Source: Methylococcaceae bacterium (GTDB taxonomy: Bacteria; Pseudomonadota; Gammaproteobacteria; Methylococcales; Methylomonadaceae). Taken from it: a stretch of DNA of 7,360 nucleotides. The notes below the pieces were generated by a model, which was not told the origin of the DNA, searched no databases, and saw only the letters and a program-made list of their open reading frames with translations. Positions 1 to 5,918 of this stretch are shown here, piece by piece. Made by a program: the position numbers and the translations under genes. Numbering within the stretch: the first letter of the stretch is position 1; each line of letters starts with the position of its first letter. Where the stretch lies: the NCBI GenBank assembly GCA_003155565.1, contig PMDM01000477.1, positions 284 through 7,643 of the forward strand, read 5' to 3'.

Positions 1-401
1 ATTTTTAGCAACCAGCCATCAGCAGCGCGGCACGAGGCAACTTTGGAATCTATTTTTACATCAACCCGTGCCGCAGTATTGTGCAAAGAATCAGGGATTT
101 TGCCTTTGACCACATAAAAAGGATCTTTAAATTCAGTGATGATATCGACAGCTTGCTTTTTAACTTGTACAGAAACCTGATTTGGGTCGTCGATATTCGA
201 TACCACGAAGGAAAACTCCGATCCTGGCGCAACTGTCGACAGATGTGCGGGTTTCATCTTGCTTAATAGGGGACGAACACAAGAAGCACCGCCAGTTTCA
301 GCCTTGGCACCGCCGCCTCGATGGGCGCTATGATCCATTCCGGCGTGGGCATCAAACAAAGTAACGGCAAACAAGGCAGCCAGTATGTGCATTTTTTTCA
401 T
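1..401 (-). CDS. Exported periplasmic protein of unknown function, 3' end missing
   Basis: The reading frame stays open from an ATG at 401 to the left edge (133 codons visible); the C-terminus lies outside the window. Residues 1-20 form a typical Sec signal peptide: KK at the start, a hydrophobic core, and an A-H-A site before Gly21. The mature protein opens with a short Met/His stretch (M22, H24, H27) and a Gly/Ala-rich linker. A beta-strand-rich segment follows, with two cysteines (C41 and C124) that could pair in the periplasm. A second ATG lies three codons downstream, but AGAGGA (plus-strand 410-415) sits well spaced before the first ATG, so I chose 401. A Met/His-rich N-terminus occurs in several copper-handling periplasmic proteins, but this is only a suggestion. 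I do not recognise the family. Certain as an exported protein, unknown as to role. Confidence 0.8.
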   Translation of the reverse strand, partial: MKKMHILAALFAVTLFDAHAGMDHSAHRGGGAKAETGGASCVRPLLSKMKPAHLSTVAPGSEFSFVVSNIDDPNQVSVQVKKQAVDIITEFKDPFYVVKGKIPDSLHNTAARVDVKIDSKVASCRAADGWLLK

Positions 402-448
402 TTTGTTATTCCTCTGGTTACAGTTCTCGAAAGCATGGTCAGCGCTTG

Positions 449-454
449 ATTATA
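449..454 (-). promoter_or_regulatory. Probable -10 box of the exported-protein gene
   Basis: On the minus strand this reads TATAAT, a perfect sigma70 -10 hexamer, 47 bases before the ATG at 401. This would give a leader of roughly 40 bases that retains the ribosome site at 410-415. No good -35 hexamer is visible at 16-18 bases, so an activator or a weak promoter is possible. Inference from sequence only. Confidence 0.4.
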
Positions 455-534
455 CCCACTATTGTAGTAAGCTTTGAGGTTATGATGTTTGAACAATGAA
501 ATAATTGAGCGTTAGAATCTTCTTGCTAAATAGT

Positions 535-1839
535 TCATAACACATTTGCATAATCCTGTTCCAGTTGCCGGAAATTCATCGAGGTCATAAAACGACTAAA
601 ACTTAGCCAGGCCGAAAGTCCCATCAAATCGGTAAACTGCGGCGGCAAAAATCGTGGCGCAATTACCGTGCCTTCTTCAACTAAATCGACCAGTACCTTC
701 ATGTCTTCAATCATGGTTTTGCCACAAAATAACAGAGGAATCCGGTCTGGTTTGCCTTTGCTCACCGCAAGGCGCATGAAGTTATAGGTCAACACGAAAC
801 CCTTGATGTACGTCAAATCCTTTGTAAACGGTAGTCCTTCGGGTGTGCTGCCCCTAAAAACACGGCTGCTGATGGTGTAGCTTTCTTCCTTATCCAAGCC
901 CTTTTCAAGGAAAAAGTTAAAAATATCAATAAAATTAGCACCTTCTTCTGCCAGTGTTATTGCGCGAACTCGATGGATTAAGCGCATGAGCCGGTTAGGC
1001 GTGGAGCTGAAAGTCAGTATTTCCATCAATACCGCCAAGCCTTCCTGGGTAACCGTCGCCGAAGGTGGGCCTTTGCCAAGAAAAGTGCAATAAGGTTGTG
1101 CCAGGCCATTCAGCGTAGTGCCTAAATGCACCCAGATTTCATGGACTTCCAAAACCCGTAAGTCCCGCATATTGAATAACGCATCTGCACGCAGTTTTAC
1201 GTAATCGGTACCAGCGGCAGCATCTGCGATAATGCCGTCACTAAGCATTGCCCGTAGGCCATTGCCGGGTAGAGCGGCTTCTATTTTTTTATTGAGTATT
1301 GCAACTGCGTCGTTAGCGGGTATGGTTTTGGGTTCTTCTGCAAGAAAATCGAGCTTCAACAATTGTGCTAAGGTCTCTTCCATCATACTGCCCAAGCCGG
1401 CAATAGTGGGGTCGCCCACATGAAAAACATCCTGCGACGAACCATACAATTCTTGAGAAATATTGGCAAATTTAGCGTTTCCCCTGGATTCAAGCATCGT
1501 CACCACATCCTGATATTCCCGGCAAATGCGCCGCATAATCACGCTGAGAGGATTAAGTTGCCCGAGTTTACGCACCAAATCCCGTTCGATTTGGTAAAAC
1601 TCCTGTTTTTTATCCTCTGGGTCGAAGCCCAAAGACCGGCCGTGGTAGTATTCGGGCGTAATTTCCGGCAATTTTTTACAATGGCTGGCAAAAAAAGCCT
1701 GCTTGATGCTGTCATCCCATTTAATCGCATCGAGAATACGAATGGGTTGCTGCGCTTTGACAATCCGGTCAGAAAGTGTTTTGACTTCGGTTAGGTACGC
1801 CGATGGAGGGGGTGCAATGTGGGCATTCTTGGCGTGCAT
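535..1839 (-). CDS. DUF1704 / QEGLA-motif protein, putative zinc carboxypeptidase (MATCAP-like)
   Basis: A complete 434-residue protein of the family annotated in bacteria as 'flavohemoglobin expression-modulating QEGLA motif protein'. The name-giving motif T-Q-E-G-L-A is at residues 264-269. Upstream of it is H-E-I-W-V-H (233-238), an HExxxH zinc site. Together with Glu266 of the QEGLA motif this matches the metal-ligand arrangement described for the eukaryotic homologues MATCAP1/2, which remove C-terminal tyrosine from tubulin. The N-terminal ~220 residues are helical; the C-terminal part carries the family F-R-G segment (328-330). There is no signal peptide or membrane segment, so it should be cytoplasmic. 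The natural bacterial substrate is unknown to me, and the link to flavohemoglobin is known only from the family name. The start is preceded by a weak GGATG spaced 5-7 bases from the ATG. Neighbours on both sides are separately promoted, so it is probably monocistronic. Confidence 0.88.
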   Translation of the reverse strand: MHAKNAHIAPPPSAYLTEVKTLSDRIVKAQQPIRILDAIKWDDSIKQAFFASHCKKLPEITPEYYHGRSLGFDPEDKKQEFYQIERDLVRKLGQLNPLSVIMRRICREYQDVVTMLESRGNAKFANISQELYGSSQDVFHVGDPTIAGLGSMMEETLAQLLKLDFLAEEPKTIPANDAVAILNKKIEAALPGNGLRAMLSDGIIADAAAGTDYVKLRADALFNMRDLRVLEVHEIWVHLGTTLNGLAQPYCTFLGKGPPSATVTQEGLAVLMEILTFSSTPNRLMRLIHRVRAITLAEEGANFIDIFNFFLEKGLDKEESYTISSRVFRGSTPEGLPFTKDLTYIKGFVLTYNFMRLAVSKGKPDRIPLLFCGKTMIEDMKVLVDLVEEGTVIAPRFLPPQFTDLMGLSAWLSFSRFMTSMNFRQLEQDYANVL

Positions 1840-1874
1840 TTATCATCCATGCGTTGACAAAGTGACGGAAATCT

Positions 1875-1880
1875 ATTGTA
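1875..1880 (-). promoter_or_regulatory. Possible -10 box for the QEGLA-motif gene
   Basis: The minus strand reads TACAAT (4-5 of 6 matches to the sigma70 -10), 35 bases before the ATG at 1839. No convincing -35 hexamer lies 16-18 bases further upstream. A weak call, given mainly because it is the best candidate in the leader. Confidence 0.25.
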
Positions 1881-2102
1881 ACCACACACGCCAATAAAAT
1901 ATACACTATCAAGCTGAACGTGTAACGATTAAGTCCTTGAGGAGACGGGCGTTTGGTTTTTTAAGCTTATGCTTCAGGCTGGTGTTGGTATTAACCGCTT
2001 TATCAATACGGCTTTTTATTAATATTTAATTTCCATACCATTAATTTATATGGTCTTTCAGTGCAAGCTCCCAGTCGAACAACGGTGTGGTTTTGGATGT
2101 TG

Positions 2103-2131
2103 TTGTATGTTTTTAGGTTTTATAGTATTTT
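2103..2131 (+). promoter_or_regulatory. Weak sigma70-like promoter before the small membrane protein gene
   Basis: TTGTAT (2103-2108) and TATTTT (2126-2131) are separated by 17 bases. A transcript would begin around 2138, inside the inverted repeat that follows, and leave an ~85-base leader. Other T/A-rich hexamers nearby (TATAGT at 2121) fit less well by spacing. Suggestive only. Confidence 0.3.
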
Positions 2132-2175
2132 GTAGCTAGTGTTAGGTTACCACCGTAAATCTTGAGCCTAGCTAC
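2132..2175. repeat. Spaced inverted repeat GTAGCTAG / CTAGCTAC in the leader
   Basis: Perfect 8-base arms at 2132-2139 and 2168-2175 enclose 28 bases. Each arm contains the self-complementary hexamer TAGCTA, so the structure can also be read as two copies of a symmetric site whose starts are 36 bases apart. It lies just downstream of the best promoter candidate and ~50 bases before the start codon. This could be an operator pair or an mRNA leader hairpin. Confidence 0.4.
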
Positions 2176-2223
2176 TATCATGAATGTTGTTTAGTCAGTG
2201 CGGACACATAAAGGGGGAAAAAC

Positions 2224-2427
2224 ATGGCAGACCTCTCGGTCAAGTCGACACTCAATTACGTTATCGACTGGGTGCAGGCGCGGATTAATGAGCGGACTTC
2301 TTGGGATGGGGTTACTATCATTATTATCAGCGTTATAGCCTTAATCGCAACGCCCTTGGTCAAGTATGCAGGGTGGATTGGTTTAGGTTACGGTGCCTGG
2401 ACTTTATGGAAAAGAGAAAAAGTATAA
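2224..2427 (+). CDS. Small two-helix membrane protein, unknown function
   Basis: 67 residues. A strong ribosome site, AGGGGGA (2212-2218), lies 6 bases before the ATG, which supports real translation. The N-terminal ~28 residues are soluble and amphipathic, with a charged R-I-N-E-R patch. Two hydrophobic segments follow (about 29-47 and 48-63), separated by a Pro-Leu-Val-Lys-Tyr turn, and the protein ends in a basic W-K-R-E-K tail. This is consistent with a small inner-membrane hairpin with both ends in the cytoplasm. I do not recognise a named family. It is followed 70 bases later, on the same strand, by the coiled-coil gene, with no clear terminator between. The two are likely co-transcribed and may work together at the membrane; that link is inferred from position only. 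Confidence 0.72.
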   Translation: MADLSVKSTLNYVIDWVQARINERTSWDGVTIIIISVIALIATPLVKYAGWIGLGYGAWTLWKREKV

Positions 2428-2497
2428 TAACAGTTTTTATTAACCTTATTGCGCCCCCGCTGTGGGTAGCGCGAGTTTAGCCTTGGAGATCACAACT

Positions 2498-2830
2498 ATG
2501 TCGACAAAAGATGAATATTTAGCAAAATTGAAAACCCAGCTCGATAGTTGGCAAGTAGAAGTGGATGAACTACAAGTTAAAGCGAGTGAAGCAACGGGTG
2601 ATATTAAGGCCGAACTAGATGAGCAAATTGCCAGTCTGCGCGTTAAATTTGCAGAAGGCGAAACCAAGTTTGACGAGTTGGCTGATGCCACAGAAGAGGC
2701 TTGGGAAGAACTGAAAGTTGACGCAGAGGCGAAGTTCAGCAATCTTGTTGGCGATTTCAAAGAAGATGTTCAGGAAGCTGTGGTAGGGGCTCAAGGCTTA
2801 TTCGCAAAAATTAAGTCCTTATTTAGCTAA
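2498..2830 (+). CDS. Coiled-coil protein resembling sll1863-type stress proteins
   Basis: 110 residues from the ATG at 2498. GGAG (2485-2488) sits 9 bases before it, so I prefer this start over an in-frame GTG at 2462 that lacks a site. The sequence is almost entirely helical and highly charged. From about 5 to 75 it has continuous heptad-like spacing of Leu/Val/Phe among Glu, Asp and Lys, including an E-E-A-W-E-E-L-K segment (66-73). The start M-S-T-K-D-E-Y and this E-A-W segment look like proteins I know as the sll1863 family (named after a Synechocystis stress protein). The last ~35 residues form a second amphipathic helix with phenylalanines, which could touch a membrane or the preceding small membrane protein. 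There is no signal peptide. The family call is from memory of sequence style; biochemical function is unknown. Confidence 0.78.
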   Translation: MSTKDEYLAKLKTQLDSWQVEVDELQVKASEATGDIKAELDEQIASLRVKFAEGETKFDELADATEEAWEELKVDAEAKFSNLVGDFKEDVQEAVVGAQGLFAKIKSLFS

Positions 2831-2890
2831 ACCATCCAAAAAACGACTATTGTTTCTAGTAGCTGTTATCAGTACGCTGGGGTTTCGTTT

Positions 2891-2955
2891 AGCCCAAGTA
2901 TACAAAGCACACAAAGAACGGTTTAAAAGCTGGGCTTTGTGTTGCTTCTTGGGTT
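2891..2955. terminator. Interrupted inverted repeat between convergent genes, possible bidirectional terminator
   Basis: CCCAAG (2893-2898) pairs with CTTGGG (2948-2953). Inside it, AGCA plus CACAAAG (2906-2916) pairs with CTTTGTG plus TGCT (2935-2946), with a one-base bulge and an unpaired stretch on the left side. It lies in the 167-base gap between the end of the coiled-coil gene and the end of rsgA, which converge. That is where a shared terminator is expected. No clean U-run follows on either strand, so intrinsic termination is uncertain. Confidence 0.4.
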
Positions 2956-2997
2956 AATCAAACGGTGACTTTACCCCAAATCTAACCCTGTTTATCT

Positions 2998-3939
2998 TTA
3001 GCGACTCATTTTTTGGGTGAGCTTCAAAAATCGTTGATACCTAGTCATTGCTATTTTGCCATCTTCCGCAGCCACGCGCACCGCGCATCCTTTGTCAAGG
3101 TGGTGGCTACAGTCATTGAACTGGCACACATCTGAAAAAGGCTGAAATTCTCGATAGCCTTGCGCGAGCTGTTGCCTGTTTAAGTCGGCCAGCCCAAAAA
3201 TAGCCACGCCGGGACTATCTATCAAATCGCCACCGGTATTGATGTGGTAAAGCGTTGCGGCGGTTGTCGTATGTCGTCCATGTTTTGTGGTTTCAGAAAG
3301 GGTGTTGGTTTTCAGGTTTTTGTCGGGAACAATAATGTTAGTGATAGAGGATTTCCCAACCCCCGATTGACCCGTCAGCAAGCTGACTTGATTGTGTAGT
3401 GCGAGTTTTAGCTCAGCCAAGCCATTTTCTATTTTTGTACTCACCCTATGTATCTGATAGCCGAGATTTTGGTAAACCTGTAGTTCGTTTTCAAGGGCTT
3501 CCGGGAGAGTCAGGTCTGTTTTGTTTAATATCAGGGCGGCGTTAATCTCATTGTTCTCGCAAACCGCCAGATATTGGTCAATCAGCAAGAAGTCGCAGTA
3601 TGGTTCGACGGCAATGACGACGAATACCGTATCAATATTGGCGGCAACTGGACGGACTTTATTGTTTCTGGCGGGTCTCGCCAACAGCGAACGGCGAGGC
3701 AGTATGGCTTCGATACGGCCTTGATCTGGCGCGGATAGAGACCATAACACCTTGTCGCCAACCGCTACTGTCTCCAGCTTTCTTAGCGTTTGGCAGAGGA
3801 TGATTTTGTTTTCATGTTCTACTGCAATGCCTTGCCCTAAATGGGCGATGACCAGTCCTTCCATGGACTCGGGTACTAATCCATTCATAGCTTCACACTG
3901 TCCTGTCATAGACGCGAACGCTCGCCCTTCCTTGGGCAT
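2998..3939 (-). CDS. rsgA: Ribosome small subunit-dependent GTPase RsgA
   Basis: RsgA is a circularly permuted GTPase that binds the 30S subunit late in assembly and checks the decoding site before release. An N-terminal OB-like region (about 26-100) leads into G4 N-K-T-D (139-142). G1 G-Q-S-G-V-G-K-S-S (190-198), the switch segment G-R-H-T-T-T (221-226) and G3 D-S-P-G (241-244) follow; this permuted order is diagnostic. The C-terminal zinc site has C272, C277, H279 and C285, with the spacing I recall for the E. coli protein. The ATG at 3939 lies 3 bases after the stop of the upstream protease gene and has no ribosome site, suggesting translational coupling. Internal ATGs at residues 11, 18 and 26 are possible true starts, since the first ~20 residues are not obviously part of the OB fold. 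The family call is firm; the start is not. Confidence 0.95.
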   Translation of the reverse strand: MPKEGRAFASMTGQCEAMNGLVPESMEGLVIAHLGQGIAVEHENKIILCQTLRKLETVAVGDKVLWSLSAPDQGRIEAILPRRSLLARPARNNKVRPVAANIDTVFVVIAVEPYCDFLLIDQYLAVCENNEINAALILNKTDLTLPEALENELQVYQNLGYQIHRVSTKIENGLAELKLALHNQVSLLTGQSGVGKSSITNIIVPDKNLKTNTLSETTKHGRHTTTAATLYHINTGGDLIDSPGVAIFGLADLNRQQLAQGYREFQPFSDVCQFNDCSHHLDKGCAVRVAAEDGKIAMTRYQRFLKLTQKMSR

Positions 3940-3942
3940 GGA

Positions 3943-5193
3943 TTATGCTGACTGCATTTTGGTTTCCAAATGGGCAATGCGGATGGCAGCAGGTGGATGG
4001 CTATAGTGGAACGCTGAATACAGCGGGTCAGGCGTCAAGGTGCTGGCGTTTTCCTCATATAGTTTGACCAGCCCGCTAATCATTTTGGTGGCTTTGGCAT
4101 TGTTGGCTGCAAAATCGTCCGCTTCAAATTCAAATTTACGTTGGAAATACGCGCTAATAGGCTGCATAAAGAAGGTGAAAACCGGTGAAACCAGCATGAA
4201 CAATAACAGTGCAGCGGCATTTGACGGCTGTTCTACACCTAAGCCGGTATAGAACCAGGGCTCATGAATCAGCCAGCCAAGAATTGCTAGGCTAATCAGG
4301 CTCATTACAGAGGTCGCAACCAGCATTTTGATGACGTGTTTACGTTTAAAATGACCGAGCTCATGCGCCAGAACAGCTTCGAGTTCTTCTTCATCCAGAG
4401 AATTCACTAAAGTATCGAAAAATACGATCCGTTTGTTATTGCCCAAGCCGGTGAAATACGCATTGCCATGACCGGAACGTTTGGAACCATCCATGATAAA
4501 AATACCCTGGCTATTGAAGCCGCAACGGACGAGCAAACCTTGAATCCGGTCTTTCAATGAACCTTCCTGCATCGGCGTAAATTTGTTGAATAAGGGTGCA
4601 ATGAGGGTAGGAAATAACCAGCTCATCAGCAGCGAGAAGCCCATGATAATCGCCCATGCCCACAGCCACCACATCGAACCGACGCTATCCATCACCCACA
4701 AGATTAGGGTCAGCAGAGGAATACCAATTGCTGCACCTAGACCCAGTTGCAAAAGATGGTCTTTGATGAATTGTTTGACGGTGCTTTTGTTAAAGCCATA
4801 TTTCTCTTCGATAACAAAGGTTTGATACAAGCTGGTAGGGATGTCGATCAACGTCATAACCAGAAAAACAGTAGCTAATGCAGTAATGCCGGCAAGCATT
4901 GGCGAAGCAATGTGGCTTGCCCAGAATACGAATGCGGTGTTGATGCCGCCGCCAAGCGTTAGCAGCAGCAAAACGATTATGCCGATTACGCTGTCTATAG
5001 TCCCTAACTTACCTTTCTCGATGGTGTAGTCCGCCGCTTTTTGGTGCGCTTCCAATGAGACGCGGTCTTTGAAGGCATCGGGCACTGCGGTACGATGGCT
5101 GGCAACGTGGTTGGCCTGGCGTTTAGCTAACCAGAATTGAATGGTGTAACAGATAATCAAGGCAATCAAAAAAATCAGTGTAAAGCTGTTCAT
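3943..5193 (-). CDS. M48 family membrane zinc metalloprotease (Ste24 / CAAX protease-like)
   Basis: 416 residues, an integral inner-membrane protease of the Ste24 subfamily. Hydrophobic helices lie at about 4-22, 66-90, 97-118, 147-169, 173-196, 288-309 and 325-345. The zinc site is H-E-L-G-H at 277-281 with the third ligand Glu355 in the E-F-x-A-D motif (355-359). The late H-Y-S-H-P-P motif (396-401), typical of the subfamily, is also present. The length and helix number fit Ste24 rather than the shorter HtpX. Bacteria usually lack prenylated CAAX proteins, so a role in membrane-protein quality control is the more likely function; that is an inference. It heads a leftward pair with rsgA, and its start faces orn across 89 bases. 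No strong ribosome site is visible before the ATG. Confidence 0.93.
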   Translation of the reverse strand: MNSFTLIFLIALIICYTIQFWLAKRQANHVASHRTAVPDAFKDRVSLEAHQKAADYTIEKGKLGTIDSVIGIIVLLLLTLGGGINTAFVFWASHIASPMLAGITALATVFLVMTLIDIPTSLYQTFVIEEKYGFNKSTVKQFIKDHLLQLGLGAAIGIPLLTLILWVMDSVGSMWWLWAWAIIMGFSLLMSWLFPTLIAPLFNKFTPMQEGSLKDRIQGLLVRCGFNSQGIFIMDGSKRSGHGNAYFTGLGNNKRIVFFDTLVNSLDEEELEAVLAHELGHFKRKHVIKMLVATSVMSLISLAILGWLIHEPWFYTGLGVEQPSNAAALLLFMLVSPVFTFFMQPISAYFQRKFEFEADDFAANNAKATKMISGLVKLYEENASTLTPDPLYSAFHYSHPPAAIRIAHLETKMQSA

Positions 5194-5282
5194 GAGTTAA
5201 AATCGTCAGGTTTAAGAACTAGATGTAGATATAAGCCAATGCTACACTAACTGTCGTGCAATTAATATAACGGAAAAATCAA
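5194..5282. promoter_or_regulatory. Divergent promoter region between the M48 protease and orn
   Basis: This 89-base AT-rich gap must hold the start signals of both divergent transcription units. I see several A/T hexamers (TATAAG at 5230-5235, TAATAT at 5263-5268) but none with a good -35 partner. The second also lies too close to the orn start to keep its ribosome site. Location is supported by gene layout; individual boxes are not. Confidence 0.4.
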
Positions 5283-5837
5283 ATGGTACAAGATGCCCAA
5301 CATCTCATTTGGATAGATTTGGAAATGACCGGACTCAATCCCGATACTGACTTGATTATCGAGATTGCGACCATCATCACCGACAAAAACCTAAATATAC
5401 TCGCCGAAGGCCCGGCACTGGCGGTGTATCAACCGGATGCTGCGTTATTGGCGATGGATGACTGGAACCAAAAACACCATGGGCAATCGGGATTGATTGA
5501 TCGGGTAAGAGCTTCCAAAATTAGCGCTTTGGAAGCTGAGGCTTTGACCATTGATTTTTTGAAGAAGTGGGTGCCGGTGAATATTTCCCCTATGTGCGGA
5601 AACAGTATTGGTCAGGACAGGCGCTTTCTTTACCGCTATATGCCGAAACTGGAAGCTTATTTTCATTACCGTAACATTGATGTCTCAACCCTGAAAGAGT
5701 TGGCAGCCAGATGGGCGCCTGAACTAAAAGACGGCTTCAAAAAAGAAACCAAGCATGAAGCCTTGGCGGATATTATTGAATCGATCGAAGAATTGCGGTA
5801 TTACCGGGAGAATTTTATTAAATGTCCAAGTTTGTAG
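5283..5837 (+). CDS. orn: Oligoribonuclease, 3'-5' exoribonuclease of the DEDDh class
   Basis: 184 residues. Orn degrades 2-5 nt RNAs to mononucleotides and clears pGpG from cyclic-di-GMP turnover; it is essential in many gammaproteobacteria. Exo I is W-I-D-L-E-M-T-G-L (10-18), with metal ligands D12 and E14. Exo II is [12 protein letters not shown] (105-116), with D112. Exo III is K-H-E-A-L-A-D-I (157-164), with H158 and D163, so the DEDDh set is complete. GGAAA lies about 8 bases before the ATG. The family usually ends within a residue or two of the Y-Y-R-E-x-F-I-K segment. Here four residues (C-P-S-L) follow, and the stop codon abuts the hairpin repeat at 5838, so the terminus may have been rewritten when the repeat arrived. 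Its divergence from an M48 protease-rsgA pair is an arrangement I recall from other gammaproteobacteria. Confidence 0.97.
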   Translation: MVQDAQHLIWIDLEMTGLNPDTDLIIEIATIITDKNLNILAEGPALAVYQPDAALLAMDDWNQKHHGQSGLIDRVRASKISALEAEALTIDFLKKWVPVNISPMCGNSIGQDRRFLYRYMPKLEAYFHYRNIDVSTLKELAARWAPELKDGFKKETKHEALADIIESIEELRYYRENFIKCPSL

Positions 5838-5854
5838 GGTACGCAGTGCGTACC
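5838..5854. repeat. Perfect short palindrome next to the orn stop codon
   Basis: GGTACGC and GCGTACC (7 bp each) surround AGT. The palindrome begins on the base after the orn stop codon TAG. It resembles the very abundant GGTACGC-type palindromic repeats scattered through some gammaproteobacterial genomes. It could also cap the orn mRNA, but no U-run follows, so a classical terminator is unlikely. Confidence 0.6.
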
Positions 5855-5918
5855 ATTAATAAATAAGCGTCGAAAAGTTTTGCGATGAGAACCCTATATG
5901 GCTAACATATGAGGCAAA

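Larger units (their letters stand above)
1840..2223. other. 384-base gene-free region between divergent genes
   Basis: No credible open frame is present on either strand. The stretch is AT-rich and is bounded by the start of the leftward QEGLA-motif gene and the start of the rightward small membrane protein gene. It therefore contains both promoters. It holds a possible -10 for the left gene (1875-1880), a weak promoter-like pair for the right gene (2103-2131) and a spaced inverted repeat (2132-2175). The remainder, about 1881-2100, shows only short T-rich runs and imperfect 4-5 bp dyads. I cannot assign a small RNA or riboswitch to it. Confidence 0.6.

Noticed and set aside
81..364. Two short rightward open frames opposite the exported-protein gene
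   Set aside because: The minus-strand frame has a signal peptide and a ribosome site; these frames have neither.
1420..1794. 124-codon rightward open frame inside the QEGLA-motif gene
   Set aside because: It lies antisense to a clearly conserved protein, has no ribosome site and its translation has no recognisable features. A coding shadow.
1975..2025. T-rich stretches with short dyads as an intrinsic terminator or small RNA
   Set aside because: Stems are only 4-5 bp and imperfect, and no gene ends here that would need a terminator.
2446..2760. 104-codon leftward open frame opposite the coiled-coil gene
   Set aside because: Its Ser/Ala-rich translation is what antisense of Glu/Lys/Asp/Ala codons gives. 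The sense frame has a good ribosome site and a coherent helical protein.
5880..5908. TTGCGA-17-TAACAT as promoter of the AT-rich gene
   Set aside because: Spacing is good, but the transcript would begin at about 5915, past the ribosome site at 5911-5914, so it is unlikely to be the working promoter.
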